From the NCBI GenBank assembly GCA_016987375.1, contig PJRA01000216.1:2087525-2133097 (forward strand): a stretch of 45,573 nucleotides of DNA. Direction: 5' to 3'. Under the pieces are notes generated by a model. It had not been told where the DNA came from. It made no database searches and was given only the letters and a program-made list of their open reading frames with translations. Both the position numbers and the translations under genes were made by a program. This DNA comes from Brachionus koreanus. Its lineage: Eukaryota > Rotifera > Eurotatoria > Ploima > Brachionidae. Of the stretch, positions 31,260 to 43,200 are shown piece by piece (the stretch's first letter is position 1; the number at the start of each line of letters is the position of its first letter).

Positions 31260-33515
31260 TTAAAAAAATTTTAATTTTAAAAGATTAAAAAAATCATCAA
31301 CAGTTTTTCGAAATTCAAAATTAAAATAAGAATAAATTACTATGTTAAAGGAACATGATATCAAATAGACAAGACTGCTTAAATGATAGAAATTGTTACA
31401 TATTATGTTTAATGTGTCGCAAATAACACTACAAATTATTCTATAAAAAACAAATGCTGAAATTGAAAATTCTAAAAATCGAAAAATTAATAAAAAAAAG
31501 CAATTGAATACAACAGCTAATGTAGTTCTGTATTCAAGATATTTTTGTTCAAATATTTTTTTTTTCTTATTAGTCTGATTAATAGAAGCCGCTAATTTTT
31601 GGTTCAAGAATTTTCTTAGACGATAAATTAGTAAAATATCAATAATTACATTTAAAAAATATAGGAATATATCATTTATAAAAAATTAAAAAAAAAATAA
31701 AGCAAAATAGATGGGATCATAATTATTTTGTATGCCTAATGGTTTCAAATATGGTTTTTGGAATGATTGTTTTAAGACATTATTAAAAGTGTTTTTGATG
31801 GGAAAATCCAAATAATCATTTTTGATCAAAAATTTCAAACTGTTTATTTCAATTGTAAAAATACTTTCCACATTAACCAAAATAGAAATAATTAATAAAG
31901 TTATAATAACAATAATTTTTTTTAAAAAGCTTGTTTTTTTTTTTTCTCCATTTAAAAGGCTTAGCCGATTTTTGGCTATTAGTACACATACAATATTAGT
32001 ACATGTTTTAATTGAATTTCCAACAAATTCAATTAAATATTTTTCTACTAGTTGAAAAAAATATGTTCTTTTAACTAATGAACAAAATATTCCATCGAAA
32101 AAAATGCATATATTAGCCGTATGAAATAAATAAATAAAGCTATAACTAAAATTTAAAATTGAATTAAAAAGCATCAATTGTATTAGACCTCTAGAGGACT
32201 TTTTTTCATTTGTTGCATTTATTTTTTTGCCATTAATCAGAATAAGAATGCTAAGACCATTAGTGAGTAAACCCAAAAGACAAAATATTGGTATAAGCAC
32301 TAGATTAACAAAGCTAATCATTTCTGATTTATAATAATAGTCATATAGATCATCTTTATATTTAATAACAAAATTTTTGTTACAAGCCGACATTAATTGT
32401 GTAAAATTGCATTCATCCTTGAAATAAAGACATTGAGATGGTAAAAATTTTAGAGATTTACTATGAGACCACAAATACATTATTGTACATGTACACATTA
32501 TTTCTAATCTTTTTATATCAATATTGACCGAATTTGTAAATGATTTAAATATGCATAAATTTTGATCTTGAAACAAATATTCATCTGGAAATGAAAGTTC
32601 AATTTTAAATTTATTTTCAAACTTATTAATCCAAGTAGCATCATGTGAGACTAAAACGTTTAAGTTTTTTAAAAATATTTGCAGACTTTTCAAATTATCT
32701 AGTTGATTAAATGGCTCAGCATCAATGCTTTTTAAAGTACCTTCTAATCTTAAAAAGCTAGTATTCATAAATATTTGTTTGCTTATCAAATTTTTTGAAA
32801 GTTTAAAATTAAAAAAATTTAATAAAACATTTTCTATTTTGTTTATATTTGAAGCATTCATATTTAAAAAACCTAATTTATTTTTTCTTAAAAAAGTGTC
32901 ACATAAACCATTAAATGCTAGATAGTCCAAATAAGTGTCATTAAACAAAAATGGACAAGTTGATACAAAATATTTAACTGTCAAAGTAAAATAAAGTGAT
33001 TGAACATTTCTAAATGGAGTTGAAATTTTATTGCAGAATTTTACTTTTGATCCGTTACTGAACAAATTTAATTGGAAATATTTAAATATCAATAAATTTT
33101 GATTGTAGAGTGGATTCGATTTGAACAAATTAAAATTAACGTCTATTCCTTTGAAAAACACAAATAAAATAGATAATTGTGAATCATTTGCTTTTAAAAA
33201 TTTGAATGCTAGTTTATCATTATTTTCTAATACAATTAGCTTATTAGGTATTAAGTCAATTTCAAGGACGAAAAAATTTTCATAGGCAAAGCAATCTAGA
33301 TTGAGTTGATTAAATGAATTAAAATTACTAATTTTTACACTAAAAGTTGAAAATGGTTGTGATCTAACCGATAACTTTTTTAGATCGACCATTCTTTTGA
33401 AATTTGAACATTCTGAATCATTACTTTGTTTAAATATATTTTCAAAAACTTCATTTTCTGCAATAAATTGAGCCAATATAAGAATCAAAATAAAACATGT
33501 TAAATAAGAATTCAT
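31260..33515 (-). pseudogene. Large-ectodomain 7TM receptor (GPCR) with one in-frame stop codon
   Basis: From ATG 33515 the frame is open for 609 codons, hits TAA at 31686-31688, and stays open in the same frame for 141 more codons to the stop at 31260. Residues 1-19 form a signal peptide (MNSYLTCFILILILAQFIA). A roughly 390-residue Asn/Phe/Leu-rich ectodomain follows, with cysteine-rich flanks near the membrane (LEIMCTCTIMYLW). Then helices: TM1 with LLTNGLSILILI, TM2 LIQLMLFNSILNFSY, TM3 ending CVLIAKNRL (DRY position), TM4 VIITLLIISILVNVESIF. TM5 is split by the stop (IYFALFFF, stop, FFINDIFLYFLNVI). TM6 is LAVVFNCFFLLIF and TM7 LVYLISCSFNIVIYSY (NPxxY position). Intronless. It is either a recent pseudogene, a polymorphic null allele or a sequence error in the T run. 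Ligand unknown. Confidence 0.7.
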
Positions 33516-33948
33516 TTTTTTTAAATTAGAATAAAATTAAATAAATAAAAAAAAAAAATTTTATTTAAAACCAAAAAAAAATTGTGAGTAATAATTTAAA
33601 TATTTGTTAATATTTAAGAATGAATAACTTGGGAATTCTTAAAAATAAATGATGAAAGAATTGTTCCAAGAGAAATAAGAAATTATTCGAAATAAGGAGA
33701 AGCTTTTGAAAAAGACAAAATTAAATAAAACGCAAGAGTACTGATCAAGCAATCACATAAAATGAATTTAAAACCAAAAAAGAAGATAAAATTGAAAAGA
33801 ATGATTAAGAAATATTTAAAAACCAAAAAAATTTAATCAATTATTTTATTATAAAAAATCTATTAGTTTCAAATTTTTGAAAAAATATACACTAGATAAA
33901 AAGATGAAAAAAAAATTGTAGACAGAAAGCCCTCGATTTCTTAAAATC
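33516..33948. other. Receptor 5' flank
   Basis: A-rich sequence with no convincing promoter element and no gene. Confidence 0.4.
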
Positions 33949-34072
33949 CTATTGTCTTTGTAGACAAAACTCGTATGGATCATGTGATCCCCATAGATGA
34001 GTTTCAAAATGAATAATTAAAACATCAGCAACAATTGTTGTATCTGGTATTTCAATATCTTTGATTGCATAA
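33949..34072 (-). pseudogene. Cytochrome P450 fragment
   Basis: A 40-codon stretch on the minus strand reads AIKDIEIPDTTIVADVLIIH, then FETHLWGSHDPYEFCLQRQ and a stop. This fits the P450 segment between the ExxR helix and the heme loop (IPxxTxV..DVxxIHxxxxLWGxxDPxxFxPxR). The last Pro is replaced, and no FxxGxRxCxG heme motif follows. It is most likely a degenerate exon of a CYP3/CYP13-like gene. Assignment rests on motif pattern only. Confidence 0.5.
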
Positions 34073-34099
34073 TTATAATATAATAATAATAGTTAATAT

Positions 34100-34430
34100 T
34101 CTACGGTCAAGTTTAGTTTAATTAAACTGACAAAGCAGGAAGACTAACACGATCCCGCTATAGTAGACATTTCGTTTTTTTTTGTTTCTATCGACATNNN
34201 NNNNNNNNNNNNNNNNNNNNNNNNNNNNNNNNNNNNNTCCTCTTACTCCTTCACTTGATCTTTCATTATTCACTGAGCTCATAAGTTTCGCATCATAGTA
34301 CCAATTGACATGAATGTAATTTTTGTGGATTTTATAGAATTGAATAAGATCCCCACGCTCTCGTCTATCTTTTAGAGTTTCTAATGCCAAATTGGAGTCC
34401 TTTTTGTGTATCTACGTGCAACAGCTCTTT
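34100..34430 (-). mobile_element. Non-LTR retrotransposon fragment (reverse transcriptase C-terminal end)
   Basis: The minus strand reads LALETLKDRRERGDLIQFYK, then HVNWYYDA and SSEGVRG, matching the LxxLxxRRxRGDLIxxYKI segment found after the RT domain in many non-LTR elements. It is interrupted by an assembly gap and then continues in mixed frames (SLPALS, VSLIKLD) that resemble the family ending. Upstream RT and endonuclease are absent. Confidence 0.65.
34198..34237. other. Assembly gap (40 N)
   Basis: Run of 40 unknown bases inside the retrotransposon fragment; such gaps commonly arise at repeats. Confidence 0.99.
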
Positions 34431-35047
34431 TATTTTTTAAAATTTTTTGTTAAATCAAATTTTAAAAGGGAACAAGAAGCATTCAAGAAGCCGAATATTG
34501 ACTCATTTTTATTTTTATTTTTGTAAAATAGGAACAAAATGCTTATAAATAATAAAACAACAAATTCATATTTAAAAGTGACAAAAAAAGTACTTTTACA
34601 CTAATTATTGATGAATGTATTGAATAAATTTTATTTCTAGTTAGACTAATTGATTTTTTTACTAGAATATATAAACTTGAATTGTTTTTATAAATTAAAT
34701 TAAAATATTATTAATGTATGATAAATAAACTCAAAGCTGCAATCATTTATGAGATAAAATTTAGTATTTTTGCATGAATTTTAAAATCAGATACATTTAA
34801 GTGCAAGTAAAAACTAAAAAAATAGTTAAAATTATTCAAATTTGAATTAAAAAAAGACATTTTTATCTAGATAAATGGACATTTAAAGATTTCATCTAAA
34901 TTAAAAAATTGAATAGTTCGGTTCATTTTCCAGTAAACAAAATTAGCAGCTAACATTAAGTTGAATTTTAATTTTATTTTCAATTATTGGAGAACTGATC
35001 CCTTGAGGTTTAATTTTAAAATGTTAAATTGTCAAAATGCCCTTTGC
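34431..35047. other. Gene-free AT-rich spacer
   Basis: No coding sequence, RNA or repeat that I can identify. Confidence 0.4.
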
Positions 35048-35391
35048 TTGATTCGATTTGAGCAACAAAAAATTTAAAAAAATAAAAAGAATGAGCCCTA
35101 AGCACTTAATTCCTATGTTTTCGTTTTCTACCTAAATTAAATTTAAATCTAATTCACTTTTATTGGCTTCGTGATTTAAATTTTTGTTAATACTACTACA
35201 ACTACTTTTACTACAACTGCTAATGCTACTAAGAGAACAATTAGATTTACAATTGCTACTTTTAATAATGCTAATACTGCAAATATTAGAAGAACTTTCG
35301 TTCACTACGAGACACATAAATATATTTTCTCGACTATTCTATTTATTTTAATGTGTTCATTGGTCTGATCGAATCTAGATTTTAATTAATA
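35048..35391. repeat. 344-bp direct repeat, copy 1
   Basis: Appears identical, base for base by eye, to 39926-40269, at a constant offset of 4878. It starts TTGATTCGATTTGAGCAACA and ends TCTAGATTTTAATTAATA. Short GATTCGAT / ATCGAATC motifs lie near both ends. It contains a 61-codon Ser/Cys-rich minus-strand open frame of doubtful meaning. Confidence 0.9.
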
Positions 35392-36219
35392 AAACAAATA
35401 GTTGATTAATTTTTTGAAAAATAGAATGTTATAATCTAATTTTTGTTTTGATTATTGCTTTAATAAGACTTAATTTTTATTACAAAAAAATTTTATTTTG
35501 ATTCGAAAATTTTAAGTAAAAAAAACGAGTCAAATAAAATGGGTAAAAATCCTTCCGGCCTTTGAGTGCTGATGTTTTGATGCTAACAAAACAATCTTAG
35601 GTTTGTATTTCTTGAGGTCAACAGGTTTTATTCTTAAAAATTCAACCGAGAACAAAATAAATATATTGATTATAAGAGAATATAAGAGAAAATGAATCGA
35701 TGCAATTTTAATTAAAAGATAATCATTTAATGACAAGCATGAAAGATTCATACTTTTTTGGAACATTTAAACCCCGCGACTAAAACACTCCTCCAAAAAG
35801 AGTTAAAAAGCTAAAATCATTTTTAATTTTAATTTTTTAAAATCTAACAAGTTTTCGATTTTGATCATTTTACTTAAGCTTTTACGCTTTTGAAGAGTTT
35901 TTGACTCAAATCATTTAGACACATTACATCATGATCGCGTTTTTATTATGATTAAACGCAAGACAAGCTTAAAACTTAAAGCTTGAAACGACTTCTATTC
36001 AACTAATTTTTGCTAGTTTTTTTTACAGTGTTTAGAAAAAAAATCTCTTTGATGAAAAGATCATTCGAGTGGTAGATGATTAAAATGATTTAAGATTTGA
36101 ACGCTCAGCTGTTGTTAACGCAGTTTGAATTACTATATAAGAAGAAGAAATATTAATATTTCATTAAAATTTCAAATCCAACACAAAAATCCTAAAGCAA
36201 TTTTAAGCCAACATCAAAA
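35392..36219. other. Upstream region of the secreted Gly-rich gene
   Basis: AT-rich with the TATA box at 36134 as the only clear site. Confidence 0.4.
36134..36140 (+). promoter_or_regulatory. TATA box of the secreted Gly-rich protein gene
   Basis: TATATAA, 80 bases upstream of the ATG at 36220, leaving a 5' UTR of roughly 50 bases. Confidence 0.6.
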
Positions 36220-36825
36220 ATGAGAACCTTTTTAGTTTTGTTGATTGCAAGCGCATTGCTAGTAGAAAATGTATATTCATGGCCATTGGCTTTAATGGGA
36301 CCACTTGGTTTAGGTATGGGCTTTCCATTTTTGGGAATGGGCTTAGGTTTCGGCTTAGGCTTCGGAAGAATTGGATTAAGAAGATTTGGACATAGAAGAT
36401 TTGGACGTGAAGCTGAAGCTGTTGAAAGCCAAGGTATCCCACCAGAAATGATGAACAAAACCCTATGTTCATATGAAAGTGATTTGAGAATTTTGCAATG
36501 CGCCAGTATGTCAAGCAGCTTTGATTGTCAAGTTGAAGAAAAATTGCCAGAATTGGGTAACGTAGAAATCAGATTGGCCGATATGGAATTAGTTCCAGCT
36601 AAGCCAAATAGCTTTGATGTTATTAGAATTTTGTCAAGAGCATCAAGTGGTTTATTTTCTTTTATTCAACCAGGAACAACCAAACAAGTTACTTTGTCTC
36701 TTTTCCATTCTGAAAAAGTCAATCAACCAGGTTTGTTGGTCAAAGATGCTACTTGCTGGTCTCAAATTCAACGAGTTGTTTCGCAATCTGACCGAGATGA
36801 TGTTGGTTTCGCTTTAGCTTTGTAA
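36220..36825 (+). CDS. Secreted Gly/Met/Phe-rich protein with a four-cysteine C-terminal domain
   Basis: Single exon, 201 residues. Signal peptide MRTFLVLLIASALLVENVYS, then a Gly-rich segment (LGMGFPFLGMGLGFGLGFGR) to about residue 50. A basic stretch LRRFGHRRFGREAEA follows at 53-67, then a domain with cysteines at 83, 94, 103 and 179 and one N-glycosylation site (NKT, 80-82). The basic stretch offers likely furin-type cleavage sites, so the Gly-rich N-terminal part may be released from the C-terminal domain. Expression signals are clean: TATA at 36134 and AATAAA at 36945. The family is not recognised. Extracellular structural protein, defence peptide precursor or neuropeptide-like precursor are all possible. 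Confidence 0.8.
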   Translation: MRTFLVLLIASALLVENVYSWPLALMGPLGLGMGFPFLGMGLGFGLGFGRIGLRRFGHRRFGREAEAVESQGIPPEMMNKTLCSYESDLRILQCASMSSSFDCQVEEKLPELGNVEIRLADMELVPAKPNSFDVIRILSRASSGLFSFIQPGTTKQVTLSLFHSEKVNQPGLLVKDATCWSQIQRVVSQSDRDDVGFALAL

Positions 36826-36944
36826 TTTACAAACAATTTGAATCGATTCAATTTTTTAGAAATTTCAATTTTCGCGAATTTTAAAATTATAATTTTTAAT
36901 CAAATATAAATTTTTAGTCTGATGTTTTTGTAATCGAATATAAA

Positions 36945-36950
36945 AATAAA
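36945..36950 (+). terminator. Poly(A) signal AATAAA of the secreted protein gene
   Basis: AATAAA about 120 bases after the TAA stop codon. Confidence 0.6.
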
Positions 36951-39925
36951 ATTTTGAATATATTCTTGTTGTTTTTTCTTTCAAACACACAAAATAGATC
37001 AAAAAAGATGAAAAAATAGTTTGTTTTTTTTTTTTTTATTTTAAAAATTTGAAGCAAAAGTTATAATAATATTAATAGGCTTATGAATTTATGAAATAAA
37101 AAAAACGTGCTTTTCTTTAAAGTTAAGTTTTAAAATAATATAGTATTCTTATCTTTTGAATCATGTGTTTTGTAATTTTTTATTATTTCAGTTAAAAAGT
37201 ACTTGTCTTGAAATTAATGGATTTTAGAATATAAACTGTTCAATCTAATGAAATTTAAATTCTAATTTAAATTTAAAAATTTTGATCTTACTAAAGTAAA
37301 TTAGATTTAATCACTAGCAATTTCTATAATTTTAATTAGCATCAAATGCTTTAAGAGCATTGCTTTCTTGGGTGCTTTTGGCCTGTTTAAATACTTTATC
37401 TAAATAATAAATACTTTATCTAAAAAATAATTCAGGAAGAGTCTTTTGGTTTTTTTAATCAAATGACTTTGACTTGCATACTGGTATGCTTACAATCTTT
37501 TTAAATGATTGATAACTTTTTATTTTATGAAAAAAAGCCTAAAATTTAGTGACTTAATGATTAAAATAGGTTTTATTCTTATAAATATTTTTTTTTTGTT
37601 TTTTTGCGTTAGAATTATTTAAGAAATTAAATATTTTTAAAGCATCTGAATCACAGGGTTAAGTGTTTCGATTTCTGGTCAATAAAAAAAACAGGCCGAT
37701 TTCTGCTATTTTATATAAAAGTAAAAGCTTTAAAAAACATTAAATTTTATTCCACATCTTTCTTTTTCGTGAATGATTCAGTTCTTCTAAAACAAATAAT
37801 GCAAATAAAGAAATGACGAATTTTGAAAAAAGCTAAATACATTGCCTTCTGTGTCAAAGTTATGCTATCGCGGAAAAACTATTTTTTTTGAAAAAGAAGT
37901 GGTACCTATATTGACATGTATTGGAATTTGCGGATGATGATGCTGATATTGAATTATCTTTGGAGTTTCTTTAGATTAAGGTTGAAGACTGAATTACTTG
38001 CCAAATATACAGCATCATAAGATTTTTAACTCGCTTGGAAAATTTCTAATAACAATTGAGCTTTATTCTGAATTTGTTGAAATATTCTTGATTTCTTGAA
38101 TGGCTCAAAAAAAAGCAAAGTAAAATGTTTTGATAAAATTTTATTTTTCAAAAATGATCAAAACATTTTAAATTCGCAATTAAATTTAAATTTGAATGCA
38201 TTTTAGAAATAAAAATCCTTTTTCAAAAATCTTAAAATTAAGCTGTGAGATGTAACAAAAATTCAAAAATTTGCGATCAAATTTAATTGCGCATTTAAAA
38301 TGTTTTGATATTTTTTGAAAAATTAAATTTGCCAAAAAGAAAGCATGAACTTCAAAATGTCCCTGAAAATTAAAAATCATGAATACTATGAAAAGTCTAA
38401 TAATAAGTGTTACAATTTAGACATTTAAAAATTATTTAATTATATTACTAATAATTGAATCCAAGAGTTTTATTATACCCAATTAATTTTTTATTGTTAA
38501 AAATATTCTAATTAATTTTAGAACCCAAAAGTAGCAACGAGTAATTTTGATCAAAGCATTCTGAAACAAACTGAACATATTTGGGAATTATTGGTTTAAA
38601 AATGAATCAAAATCATTCATTTATTAAAAAGTTATTTAAGTTTTTTTGAATTGAGTTGAGTAAATTTAAACCAAATTCTCAAATCATACTTTTTCCATTC
38701 TTAACAATTTAAATTTTTTTATATCATATTTACTAAATGAATTAATGAAATAAATGATATTAAGAATTTTTTGATTTTTTTAAAGAAAATTTATTCATCT
38801 CATTTAAAAATGACCGTTTTCTGGTAGAATAACTAGATAATATTTATTAGGAAGAGCCTAAATCCTTTTAAAAGCTATGAAATTTATAGTTCTACTTTAC
38901 ATCTTAAAATAGCCTCAATTCCAGTTTTTATGATTGAAATAGATTGAGAAGAAAAATTCTTTTTTTTTTCAAGAAGCATTTAATTTAATTCAATTTTTAA
39001 TTAGTAAGCAAATAATCCAGTCTACTATTATTAGTGTTTATTGTTGGCTTGATCAAGCTGAGTACAAATAATCATTACAAGTAATAAAACTGGAAATTAT
39101 TGAATTCTTCAAAAATGTTAAAATGTCATTTTAAAGTTTCGACTTTTCTTTTTCAAATTAAAAATGAAACTAAGAATGTGTTCCCAAATGTGCAATCGTG
39201 ATTCGAATGCGGCGAGTGAATAAAGCCGCATCATAAGGTATTGTTCATTTAATTCAATTGGAATTCATTGAGATTGTCTCCAACAGAGACACTTGTTCAA
39301 TAACCGGTAAAAGTATTAAAACTAAAATGCAGGACACAAAAGATTTTTTAGATAAAGATTAGTGCAAAAATATTTTATTAAATTTTAATGTTTGATTAAG
39401 TTTGCTAATGAATTATCACTGGGACGCTCATTAGATTGCACAACGAATATTTTTAAAAATCACGAAAGTTTAATTATAGTCTAATAGAATTTACTGGGTC
39501 AATAAATCCACATGACTTGCAAACCCACTTATTACAATTGTTCTAAATTTTCCTCTATCCAAGGTGAGTAGTAAAAATTAAAAGTGAAAAAATAACATAC
39601 AGCAGGAGAACAACTAGATCTAGTAATCTAAATACCTGAACCAGCAATTAATTAATTCGGAGTTTATTTATACATTTTAACTTAATTGTCACCTTTTAGC
39701 AAATGACCCCTCAAGGCCTGATATGCTAAATTAATTGTTAAAGCTAAATAATACGCTAGTAAATATTCGACTAAAATAAAAAGTGAAATGCTAGGACATA
39801 ATTCAAGCGTGAAATTCAAAAGATCAAAGCTTTTTGTTGTTATTACTTGAATAAGTGATTTATGACAAGTAGATACTAGTCTAGTTAGATAAGAATTTAT
39901 GGTAATTAAAGACTTGCTCTTTTGA
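36951..39925. other. Gene-free AT-rich region
   Basis: About 3 kb with no gene recognised. It contains a two-unit tandem of AATACTTTATCTAAA near 37388-37430, the inverted repeat at 38130-38335, and a somewhat less AT-rich patch near 39180-39310 with a GCGGC/GCCGC mini-stem. Confidence 0.45.
38130..38335. repeat. Inverted repeat (MITE-like)
   Basis: Left arm about 38135-38195 (TTTTTCAAAAATGATCAAAA, then ATTTTAAATTCGCAATTAAA). The right arm at about 38262-38335 is its imperfect inverse (TTTAATTGCGCATTTAAAAT, then GTTTTGATATTTTTTGAAAA). The loop is about 65-70 bases. Confidence 0.65.
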
Positions 39926-40269
39926 TTGATTCGATTTGAGCAACAAAAAATTTAAAAAAATAAAAAGAATGAGCCCTAAGCACTTAATTCCTATGTTTTC
40001 GTTTTCTACCTAAATTAAATTTAAATCTAATTCACTTTTATTGGCTTCGTGATTTAAATTTTTGTTAATACTACTACAACTACTTTTACTACAACTGCTA
40101 ATGCTACTAAGAGAACAATTAGATTTACAATTGCTACTTTTAATAATGCTAATACTGCAAATATTAGAAGAACTTTCGTTCACTACGAGACACATAAATA
40201 TATTTTCTCGACTATTCTATTTATTTTAATGTGTTCATTGGTCTGATCGAATCTAGATTTTAATTAATA
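39926..40269. repeat. 344-bp direct repeat, copy 2
   Basis: Apparently identical to 35048-35391, including the Ser/Cys-rich minus-strand frame. The flanking bases differ at once on both sides (A versus C to the left, T versus A to the right). Confidence 0.9.
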
Positions 40270-43200
40270 TAACAATCTTTTAGGTAGCAACTCTTGAATT
40301 AAACAAGTTTTTAGCTTATCTACTTTTGATTGTAATAATTTCAAAAAAAATAAATTAATTTTTTTAAAAATACATTTTTATTTATATTAGTCAATTTAAT
40401 AAAAAACAAATTCAAAAAAGTTGAATTTCGTCCTAAGTTTATTTTATTTGTTTAACTTTTTTTCAGAAATTTTTAGAATTTCCTTTTCTAAGAAAAAAAA
40501 TAATTAATTTGAATATTTTTTTTTAAAAAATAAATGTTCTTTAATTTATTTGAGTTAGATTAATTGTTTTATTGATGAAATAAAAGTTTGATGAACGAAA
40601 TAGACTAGAAAATAAGGAATATAAACAATAATAGATTGTTAATTTATACAAATATTCATATTCTTTTAAAAATTAAATTTCTTAAAAGTTACTAAACTTA
40701 TTTTTTTGTTAGTAAAATAAAAAAAATAGTATTTGTTTACGGCATGTCAAAAAGCTGAACTTATATTTGTTTAGGCAAGTTGTTCATATTTGATTTTTTT
40801 TCCATATAAACTCGAAAAATCAAATATCATTTAAATTTTTTAAGACTTGACTAGAAAGAGTTTAATTTTTTTGACATTTTCAAGCATACCAAAGAAAAAA
40901 CACTATCTCAATTTGGTTTTAATCAAAATTTTTTTTCTAATTTGTGTACTGATAATTTAGCACATGTAAGATTACTTTCCAAGTCTGTAATTAAAGAAGA
41001 TGACTTGATTATTTCAAATTATTAATTTAAAAATACTCAAATTTAAGTCATGATTTGAAACAATAAATTCAATTTAACAGATTGGCTAATTAGTTTGTAT
41101 TTATCACATAGCAAAATTTTGCATTGTTTCAATCCTCATATTTCTTGAATGCTTTTTTATGACAATTTTTGTATAATCTTCATTATGACGTTTAAGTCAT
41201 TTCGGAATCAATTTGAACAATACATTCTTAGACGAAAAAATTTCGTCATTTTTCACTAGTGATAGATTATTTTACACCTTTGCTACTTGACGACCCATTT
41301 TTCAAACAAGAATCAAATTAAATGTGCGTCTAATAAGACACACAAATAAATAGATAAATCAAGTTTAATTGGCCCAATAAAGTTTGCCAAATTGTTCGCA
41401 TCAAGGCTTCACTTATTGATAATTGTTTTTCTATCAATAGAACCAATAAGATAGATCAAAAATGTCTATATTGAAACAAAAAAATGTTTTTACTAAAACT
41501 GAGTGTGTCCAATTCGGCTTTGAACATTTGCTCTTGAAGTGGACATCGAATTAGAAATTTGTTCTTTTTGTGATTTGTTTTTCTATGTGAGAACAATAAA
41601 AAAAATCTAATTGGCATATTTTTATTTTTTTGCTAAAGCAAAGATTTATTCTAATTCTAATTATTCGAAAAACAATCAAACAAGTAAAGATCAATTAAAA
41701 ACCAAGAAAGAGAAAGAAAAAGAGCGAGTGAATAAGAAAAAGCAAACTCAATTAAAATTCTTGAACGTAAACGATACGCTTGTAGGAGAAATTCGAATAA
41801 ATTAGTTAACCGAGTGGTATCGAAACTTAATTAATGATAGAAATCGTGTGTTATTTGTATTTGTCAAACAAAACGAATAGGAAAATAAAAAAAAAGAATA
41901 TTTTTTCTTTCTCCTTCTCTCTCTCTCTCACTCTTGCTCTTTTTTTTTTATTTTATTAAAAATCAAAATGATAATAGCAAGTTGAATTTTGAATTTTGTG
42001 TCTTCATTAAATCGTGTATATATTTCTTAATAAATTTATTTTTTAATATTTACCTTTATTATTAAAATATGCTAATTTTTTTTCTTCTAAAGGTAATTAA
42101 GCAAAAATTCTAATTAAATTTTTTTGCTTATCTGTCCATCAATATAGCTAGTTATTATTTGAGCTAGAGATTAGTGATTAGTCTACGGAATGCTAGCTGC
42201 ACATGTTGTGTAACAACAAATAAGTATTTAGAGAGACAGAGAGAGAGGGAGAAGGACAGAAGAATGCTTTAATTTGTGAGTCAGCCGAGTCGAGGTCTGT
42301 GTTTGACTCGGACCTCGCTTTTCATCTTTGTCTTGGCAAACAAATAACTTGACATTTTAACAAACAAAATCTTATTTAATCTTTAACTCAGGTATTTTTG
42401 TGTTAGGCTGGATTAGATTAAAATTAATTTAAATTATGCTCTCTTTGTGCGAGTGTGTGTGTGTGTTGGTAAAGTTCATTTGTGATTTTGCAATGATATT
42501 AAAATTAAATTTTTCGAGTAATAACCAAGATTAAGAATCAAACAAGTCGAGTAGATTAGTAGGCCAAATATTAGGAGCTAGCTAATTGTGTCTAATTATA
42601 TGCCAGAGGGATCAGATGGACATTGGCCAGCACACAAATTGGAAATTGGCCAGGCTAATCAGCCGTTTGTTTGTATAGCTGATTAATTTAAATTTTAAGT
42701 TGAGAACAAGTTCTCGAGTCTTGATTGATTCGTGAGATCAGATCTCTCAGGTGATCTCGACTCTCTTGTTTACACAAGGGTTAGATAACTGACAATTGCA
42801 ATCAATTTTTGTTTTTATAAGTCACTGGCATTTCAGGAAGGATTTAATCAATTTGTTTTTCTATCCGGCCAAATTGCTAGTTCTCATCCAATTCTGTGTC
42901 CACTAGTGAAAAATATTCCGAATGTTTAAGTACGGATTAAGCCCCCCTCCACAACACACACACACACATACACAATAATAAATATAAACAAACCAAATTG
43001 GAATTTTATTTTATCGAACAAAAGATAGTGTATATATATTCTTGGTGACAATTTAGTTAAAGAATTTATTTTTATTGTTACAAGTGAAATATTTTAATTA
43101 TTAATCGTTTTGTTGTCGACCAAGGCTCAGATTAGACTTGAAACGATAAGCTCTTTCTTTTTTTCTCTCTCTCTCTCTCTCTCTTTCTCCCTCTTTTTTT

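Noticed and set aside
35132..35317. 61-codon Ser/Cys-rich minus-strand open frame, repeated identically at 40010-40195
   Set aside because: No signal peptide, no splice context and no family; its duplication is explained by the 344-bp repeat, so it is not listed as a gene.
35048..40269. LTR retrotransposon with two 344-bp LTRs
   Set aside because: Ends are not TG...CA, there is no target duplication, no gag-pol sequence lies between, and the interval contains an unrelated promoter-driven gene.
41611..41805. 64-codon Lys-rich plus-strand frame upstream of the receptor
   Set aside because: Low-complexity KEKEKE/KKK composition, no homology and no splice or promoter support; it could be an upstream ORF at most.
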